Part shown: positions 3,142 through 6,105 of the stretch, piece after piece
How the letters are laid out: each line of letters starts with the position of its first letter
How positions within the stretch are numbered: position 1 is the stretch's first letter
Source of the DNA: Candidatus Woesearchaeota archaeon
GTDB taxonomy: Archaea; Nanobdellota; Nanobdellia; Woesearchaeales; WJKV01
DNA: 6,105 nt
Reading direction: 5' to 3'
NCBI GenBank assembly: GCA_019323495.1
Contig: JAHWHE010000024.1
Coordinates: 1 to 6,105, forward strand
Notes under the pieces: generated by a model
What the model was told of the DNA's origin: nothing
Database searches by the model: none
The model's input: the letters and a program-made list of their open reading frames with translations, nothing else
Made by a program: the position numbers and the translations under genes

Positions 3142-5424
3142 ATGAAAAAGCTGTTATTAATCCTGATCTTTCTGTTTATCTCATTGCTAGTTGTCTCTTT
3201 TGTTTCTGCACAAAGAGGGATTCCGATTGTACCGTTACAAATACCGCAAGAAGAGCCTGTAGACAGAGTCGTTGTTCCTATTCAGCCAGACACCCCTATT
3301 CTTAAACCAGAAACTGTTTCAAAGATTCCAACTGAAACTATTCGTAAAGTTCCTTCAAAAATTGGAGAGAAGTGTCAGATAGATGAAGATCGTGCTGATG
3401 AGTTTAGCAAAGGCCAAATTGGTCACTGGATAGTTCCTGATGTCGATGTTCCTCCTGCTGAAATCGGCAAATGGGGGAAAGTTGAAATACAATTTGCACC
3501 TGTAGACTATGAATGGGATATAGAAGATAAGTGTATTTCCAAAGTTAAAGTCCTAGACTATTATTGTATTATGAAAGCAGATCCTGATTGTATAGGAGAA
3601 ATGGGTGTAAAACAGTTAGGGGCTGGCGGCGCGATAAATGCAAAACAAGTAGAAGAGCTTAAAGATGCCTACTGTGTTTTGGATCCTTTTTCAAAAGAGA
3701 CAGGATACATTGGTTCGTTAGAAACGGAATGTGCATGTGGCTGCTCTGATGGAAGATGTTTGGATGAGATTGATACTGACTATGATAATATATTTGATTG
3801 CATAGATGACGATGATGATAATGACGGGGTAATTGATGTAAAAGACAATTGTCCTTTGATAAAAAATGGCAATCAGAGCGATGTAGACAAGGACTATAAA
3901 GGGGATGTCTGCGATAACTGCCCTCACAGACAGAACAAAGATCAGGCAGACATTGACGAAGACGGTGTTGGAGATGCCTGCGATAATTGCAAGAATCACA
4001 AGAACAAAGACCAGAAAGATTCAAATGGAAACTACGTAGGAGATGCGTGCGATTGCCAGGACATGATAAAAGGTCCTAATGAATATGATGTTGACTGTGG
4101 ACTGATTTGTCCGCTCTGCCTCGAGGATGATTGCCGCAGCGATCCTAATTGGTGCGGTGATGAACTTATACCAATTCGAGTAAAAGGCAAATATAATCAA
4201 GGTTTTATTGACGTGGTCTTTGTGCCTGACTTCCGTTATACAAGCAATGAACAGTTCAAGCAGGATGCAATAGAATTAGTGCAGAAAGGCTTTGCAAAGT
4301 TACAAGCAAAATCAAATCTGCCTATCAATCCAAATTATTTCGACAAGTTCAACTTCTATTACTACGAAGGAGGATTCCTTGATGGAACCCATCACTACGA
4401 TTATACTGCAGATGCAACATTTGACTGCACAGGATTTCCGCCTTCAAACATTGCAGGATTTGGCTTGGGAGGGAAAGTTGCTCCATTCCATGATAATCTA
4501 GTTATTATATGTCCAAATGGAACTGCCAATTGTGGAGGATGTTCAGAGCTCGGACCTGGCATCAATCACAAATTGCGAACTAGAGCGGGGTTGCCAAATC
4601 TCCTGGTTCATGAAGCTTCGCATGGCGTATTTAGCCTTCAGGATGAATACTGTGGAGATACTTTCTATAGTAAAACATCTGCAATGCCAAATATATTCTA
4701 TAATTATGATTTGTGTGAAGTGGCACGAAAATCAGCTGCATGGAAAGACGGCAAATGCAGGAAAATATGCGAACAGGGAAAAGATTGGACAATATCAAAC
4801 AGCCTTGAGCATGTCAGTTTTTATCGCTGGGATTCTGATGACAAGAACGACGACATGATGACTGCATGTGGTGCAGGATGTGATCATGATTATCGCTTTA
4901 AAGAAGCTGATGTGCCCCGTATCAATTGGGTGATTGACAAATGGCCAAAATCAAAAACCCCAGCAATATTTGTAAACTTGGAATTAGACAGGGAAGGTGT
5001 CAGGTTCAAGGACACCAACATTGTTGGAGCACATCCTGATCTAGGCATGCAGGAAGAACACTTCCGCGTTAAGATACTTGATAATAGAGAAGGAGTCTTG
5101 CTTGAATATCCAATATCGGATCCGCGAATCAAAATGAAAGCAGCTGGATTCGAAAATACAGCTCCTGCTTTTGAAGAAAGTGCAGTATTCTCTGTTGCAG
5201 TTCCTATCAGCTTTAACGTTGCAAAGATGCAGCTTGTGAAAGACGGAAAAATCCTGATTAATGTAGAGTTAGAAGATGTTGTTGCAGAGTACTGTAAAGC
5301 AAATATGGACTCTGATGAATGCCGCGGCATACAAAAACCGCAGGTTACTCAAGCTAAACAATCTATGTTTTCAGCTGTAACAGGATTTTTTATTAAATTT
5401 TTTAATATAAATGTAGAAGATTAG
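3142..5424 (+). CDS. Secreted M64-like metallopeptidase with thrombospondin type 3 repeats
   Basis: This 760-aa exported protein starts with a signal peptide (MKK, hydrophobic residues 4-21, likely cleavage after VSA at 23). A Pro/Val-rich linker and a Cys-containing region (to about 206) follow. Residues 215-305 form TSP3 calcium-binding repeats: an Asp run at 222-226, NDGV, and CDNCP/GDACD units. The peptidase domain spans about 351-603, opening with a strand FIDVVFVPDFRY. It carries H490-E491-x2-H494-x4-L499-x-D501-E502-Y503, the HExxHxxxxLxDEY signature of M64-type (IgA peptidase-like) zinc peptidases. H490 and H494 bind zinc and E491 is catalytic. MMTACG at 572-577 may be the Met-turn. 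A strand-rich domain (about 607-720) and a hydrophobic tail (TGFFIKFF) end the protein. The 34 cysteines suggest extensive disulfides. The start is set by the SD at 3129-3134. The role is probably cell-surface proteolysis stabilised by calcium; the substrate is unknown. It has its own promoter. Confidence 0.92.
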   Translation: MKKLLLILIFLFISLLVVSFVSAQRGIPIVPLQIPQEEPVDRVVVPIQPDTPILKPETVSKIPTETIRKVPSKIGEKCQIDEDRADEFSKGQIGHWIVPDVDVPPAEIGKWGKVEIQFAPVDYEWDIEDKCISKVKVLDYYCIMKADPDCIGEMGVKQLGAGGAINAKQVEELKDAYCVLDPFSKETGYIGSLETECACGCSDGRCLDEIDTDYDNIFDCIDDDDDNDGVIDVKDNCPLIKNGNQSDVDKDYKGDVCDNCPHRQNKDQADIDEDGVGDACDNCKNHKNKDQKDSNGNYVGDACDCQDMIKGPNEYDVDCGLICPLCLEDDCRSDPNWCGDELIPIRVKGKYNQGFIDVVFVPDFRYTSNEQFKQDAIELVQKGFAKLQAKSNLPINPNYFDKFNFYYYEGGFLDGTHHYDYTADATFDCTGFPPSNIAGFGLGGKVAPFHDNLVIICPNGTANCGGCSELGPGINHKLRTRAGLPNLLVHEASHGVFSLQDEYCGDTFYSKTSAMPNIFYNYDLCEVARKSAAWKDGKCRKICEQGKDWTISNSLEHVSFYRWDSDDKNDDMMTACGAGCDHDYRFKEADVPRINWVIDKWPKSKTPAIFVNLELDREGVRFKDTNIVGAHPDLGMQEEHFRVKILDNREGVLLEYPISDPRIKMKAAGFENTAPAFEESAVFSVAVPISFNVAKMQLVKDGKILINVELEDVVAEYCKANMDSDECRGIQKPQVTQAKQSMFSAVTGFFIKFFNINVED
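3775..4056 (+). repeat. TSP3-encoding repeat tract
   Basis: This in-frame stretch encodes about three thrombospondin type 3 units. The repeated GA(T/C)G(T/C)CTGCGATAA(C/T)TGC-like DNA is visible at about 3904-3921 and 3971-3990, with a shortened third copy at about 4040-4055. The repeats bind calcium through regularly spaced Asp/Asn residues, with adjacent cysteines paired. The repetition is moderately diverged, so it does not look like a recent expansion. Confidence 0.8.
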
Positions 5425-5765
5425 CTTTCATCAATCATCTTATCTAGCATCTCTAGAGTTAGAAGATTCTCTGGCTGCCACCTGTCGACTTTTCTCTGCA
5501 GCTGGCTCAGTTCATCAGCAGCTGCCATCCTCTGCAGAAGGATTATCGCATCCCTAAGATTGTTCTTGAACTCTTCAAGCATCTCTCCTGTTTCTTTGAT
5601 CTTGTCAGAAAGAATGGCGATGTGCGTCTTGCCCCTGCTCAAATCGAATTTGTTGGAATCGCCTATCTTTCCAAGCGCATTCTTGCATTCCTTGGATTTT
5701 TCTTCGATAGAACTAATAGAACTCTCTATTCTTCCAATATTCCCGCTGATCAGCTCTTTTTCCAT
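5421..5765 (-). CDS. Coiled-coil protein, 114 aa
   Basis: I do not recognise a named family. The sequence is almost wholly helical and charged, with heptad-like spacing in residues 4-34 (IGRIESSISSIEEKSKECK) and 47-94 (HIAILSDKIKETGEMLEEF, then LRDAIILLQRM and LSQLQRKVD). A less charged break around 32-46 suggests an antiparallel hairpin of two helices. There is no signal peptide, membrane span or metal motif, so it is probably a cytoplasmic structural or adaptor protein. It lies 26 nt downstream of the lipoprotein gene on the same strand, but the spacer is almost pure T on this strand and there is no Shine-Dalgarno sequence. Whether it is co-transcribed is therefore unclear. Its TAA stop overlaps the TAG stop of the convergent protease by two bases. 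Confidence 0.8.
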   Translation of the reverse strand: MEKELISGNIGRIESSISSIEEKSKECKNALGKIGDSNKFDLSRGKTHIAILSDKIKETGEMLEEFKNNLRDAIILLQRMAAADELSQLQRKVDRWQPENLLTLEMLDKMIDES

Positions 5766-5791
5766 ATTAAAAATAAAAAAAAATAAAAAAA
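5766..5791 (-). terminator. T-rich tract, possible archaeal U-tract terminator
   Basis: Read on the minus strand, the spacer after the lipoprotein stop is a run of seven, nine and five T separated by single A bases. Archaeal RNA polymerase terminates at such U-tracts without needing a strong hairpin, so lipoprotein transcripts may end here in part. The tract also occupies the position where a TATA box for the coiled-coil gene would be expected, so it could instead be promoter sequence. Confidence 0.45.
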
Positions 5792-6007
5792 CTAATAGTC
5801 CTCGAATAAGGAACCAATGTCATCCAGGCCTTCTACATTGTCTGGATCCAAGTCTTGCTCCATCTCGTCGAGCGCCGCTGTCCCTGCTTCAACTTCAGCA
5901 ACACTGTCTGTTCCTGCTGGTGCTGCAGGTTTTTCAGTGACTTGCTTTGCACATCCGACAGCAACAACTAGAGCAATTATCATCAAAGCCAATAAAATTC
6001 TTTTCAT
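5792..6007 (-). CDS. Small acidic lipoprotein
   Basis: This 71-aa protein starts MKRILLALMIIALVV and has a lipobox A16-V17-G18-C19, so it is expected to be exported, lipidated at Cys19 and held on the outer face of the membrane. The mature 53 residues form an Ala/Glu/Thr/Pro-rich linker followed by a strongly acidic end (15 Asp/Glu against 2 Lys after residue 20) finishing in GLDDIGSLFEDY. No enzymatic motif is seen. A role as a short surface tether or interaction peptide is possible but unproven. The ATG at 6007 is supported by a very good SD (GGGGAGTGAT) 5 nt upstream. It starts 23 nt after the stop of the acidic-tailed gene, so the two probably form an operon. Confidence 0.85.
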   Translation of the reverse strand: MKRILLALMIIALVVAVGCAKQVTEKPAAPAGTDSVAEVEAGTAALDEMEQDLDPDNVEGLDDIGSLFEDY

Positions 6008-6012
6008 GTTTT

Positions 6013-6022
6013 ATCACTCCCC
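6013..6022 (-). promoter_or_regulatory. Strong ribosome binding site of the lipoprotein gene
   Basis: GGGGAGTGAT on the minus strand closely matches the archaeal consensus GGAGGTGAT and lies 5 nt before ATG 6007. Its presence in this intra-operon gene contrasts with the absence of such sites before the genes at 252, 324, 1580, 2339 and 2425. Confidence 0.7.
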
Positions 6023-6030
6023 GTGTTTCC

Positions 6031-6105
6031 TTATTCCTGTTGCTCTTCGTCTGCTGCTTCTTCTTCGTCTTCACTTTCTTCTTCCACTTCTACTTCTTCT
6101 TCATC
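6031..6105 (-). CDS. C-terminal end of a protein with a highly acidic tail (runs off right edge)
   Basis: The last 24 codons and TAA stop of a minus-strand gene are present; the rest is beyond the window. The visible residues are extremely acidic, 17 of 24 being Asp or Glu (DEEEVEVEEESEDEEEAADEE, then QQE). On the DNA this gives a nearly pure purine tract on the coding strand. Such tails occur on ribosomal, chaperone and secretion-related proteins in archaea, so the family cannot be named. That it is coding rests on the uninterrupted frame, its stop 23 nt before a gene with a good SD, and the shared strand. Confidence 0.55.
   Translation of the reverse strand, partial: DEEEVEVEEESEDEEEAADEEQQE

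Noticed and set aside
3659..4024. Minus-strand frames opposite the TSP3 repeats, including one rich in His/Cys
   Set aside because: The His/Cys richness is simply the reverse reading of the Asp/Cys-rich repeats.
4292..4858. Additional plus-strand frames within the peptidase domain
   Set aside because: Out-of-frame shadows of a continuous, motif-bearing coding sequence; no frameshift is needed to explain the protease.
4890..5330. Minus-strand open frame of 146 codons in the protease 3' part
   Set aside because: Ser/Thr-rich antisense shadow with no promoter or known motif.
5560..5940. Plus-strand open frame across the coiled-coil and lipoprotein genes
   Set aside because: It crosses two convincing minus-strand genes and the T-rich spacer, and its Leu/Ser/Pro-rich product looks like an antisense artefact.
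1..6105. CRISPR array, tRNA, rRNA, insertion sequence or attachment site
   Set aside because: No spaced direct repeats, cloverleaf-like segments, terminal inverted repeats, transposase or integrase motifs were found by eye.

Overview
The window looks like a piece of an archaeal genome, most likely a DPANN-type (Woesearchaeota/Pacearchaeota-like) lineage. The sequence evidence is AT-rich archaeal TATA/BRE-like boxes about 23-31 nt upstream of start codons, implying leaderless or nearly leaderless mRNAs. Where a leader exists, there are Shine-Dalgarno (SD) sequences matching the archaeal 16S 3' end. Genes are tightly packed, and a large secreted Cys-rich protein ends in a short hydrophobic TGFF-type tail. 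The phylum is an inference; no rRNA or other taxonomic marker is present.

Layout: (1) 1-252, minus, 5' part of an unrecognised gene. (2) 324-1229, plus, orphan 301-aa protein with an internal 64-residue-period duplication and a possible PD-(D/E)xK nuclease motif. (3) 1236-1580, minus, 114-aa protein with two CxxC knuckles (zinc-ribbon-like). (4) 1617-2339, minus, compact eukaryotic-type protein kinase with unusual catalytic motifs, 36 nt upstream of gene 3. (5) 2425-3054, plus, 209-aa helical orphan, divergent from the kinase. (6) 3142-5424, plus, 760-aa secreted protein with thrombospondin-type-3 (TSP3) calcium-binding repeats and a metallopeptidase domain carrying an M64-like HExxHxxxxLxDEY motif. 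(7) A minus-strand cluster from the right edge: a gene with a very acidic C-terminus (6031-6105, partial), a 71-aa acidic lipoprotein (5792-6007) and a 114-aa coiled-coil protein (5421-5765) whose stop codon overlaps that of the protease.

The three leftmost minus-strand genes share a nearly identical promoter core; two carry the same 12-mer TTAAAAAGCTTA (plus-strand reading). The kinase and zinc-ribbon genes are probably expressed together, though the latter also has its own promoter laid over the kinase stop codon. No RNA genes, CRISPR arrays, insertion sequences or integration sites were seen. I do not see a convincing named defence or mobile system. The most unusual objects are the TSP3-metallopeptidase, the duplicated PD-(D/E)xK-like protein and the degenerate kinase.
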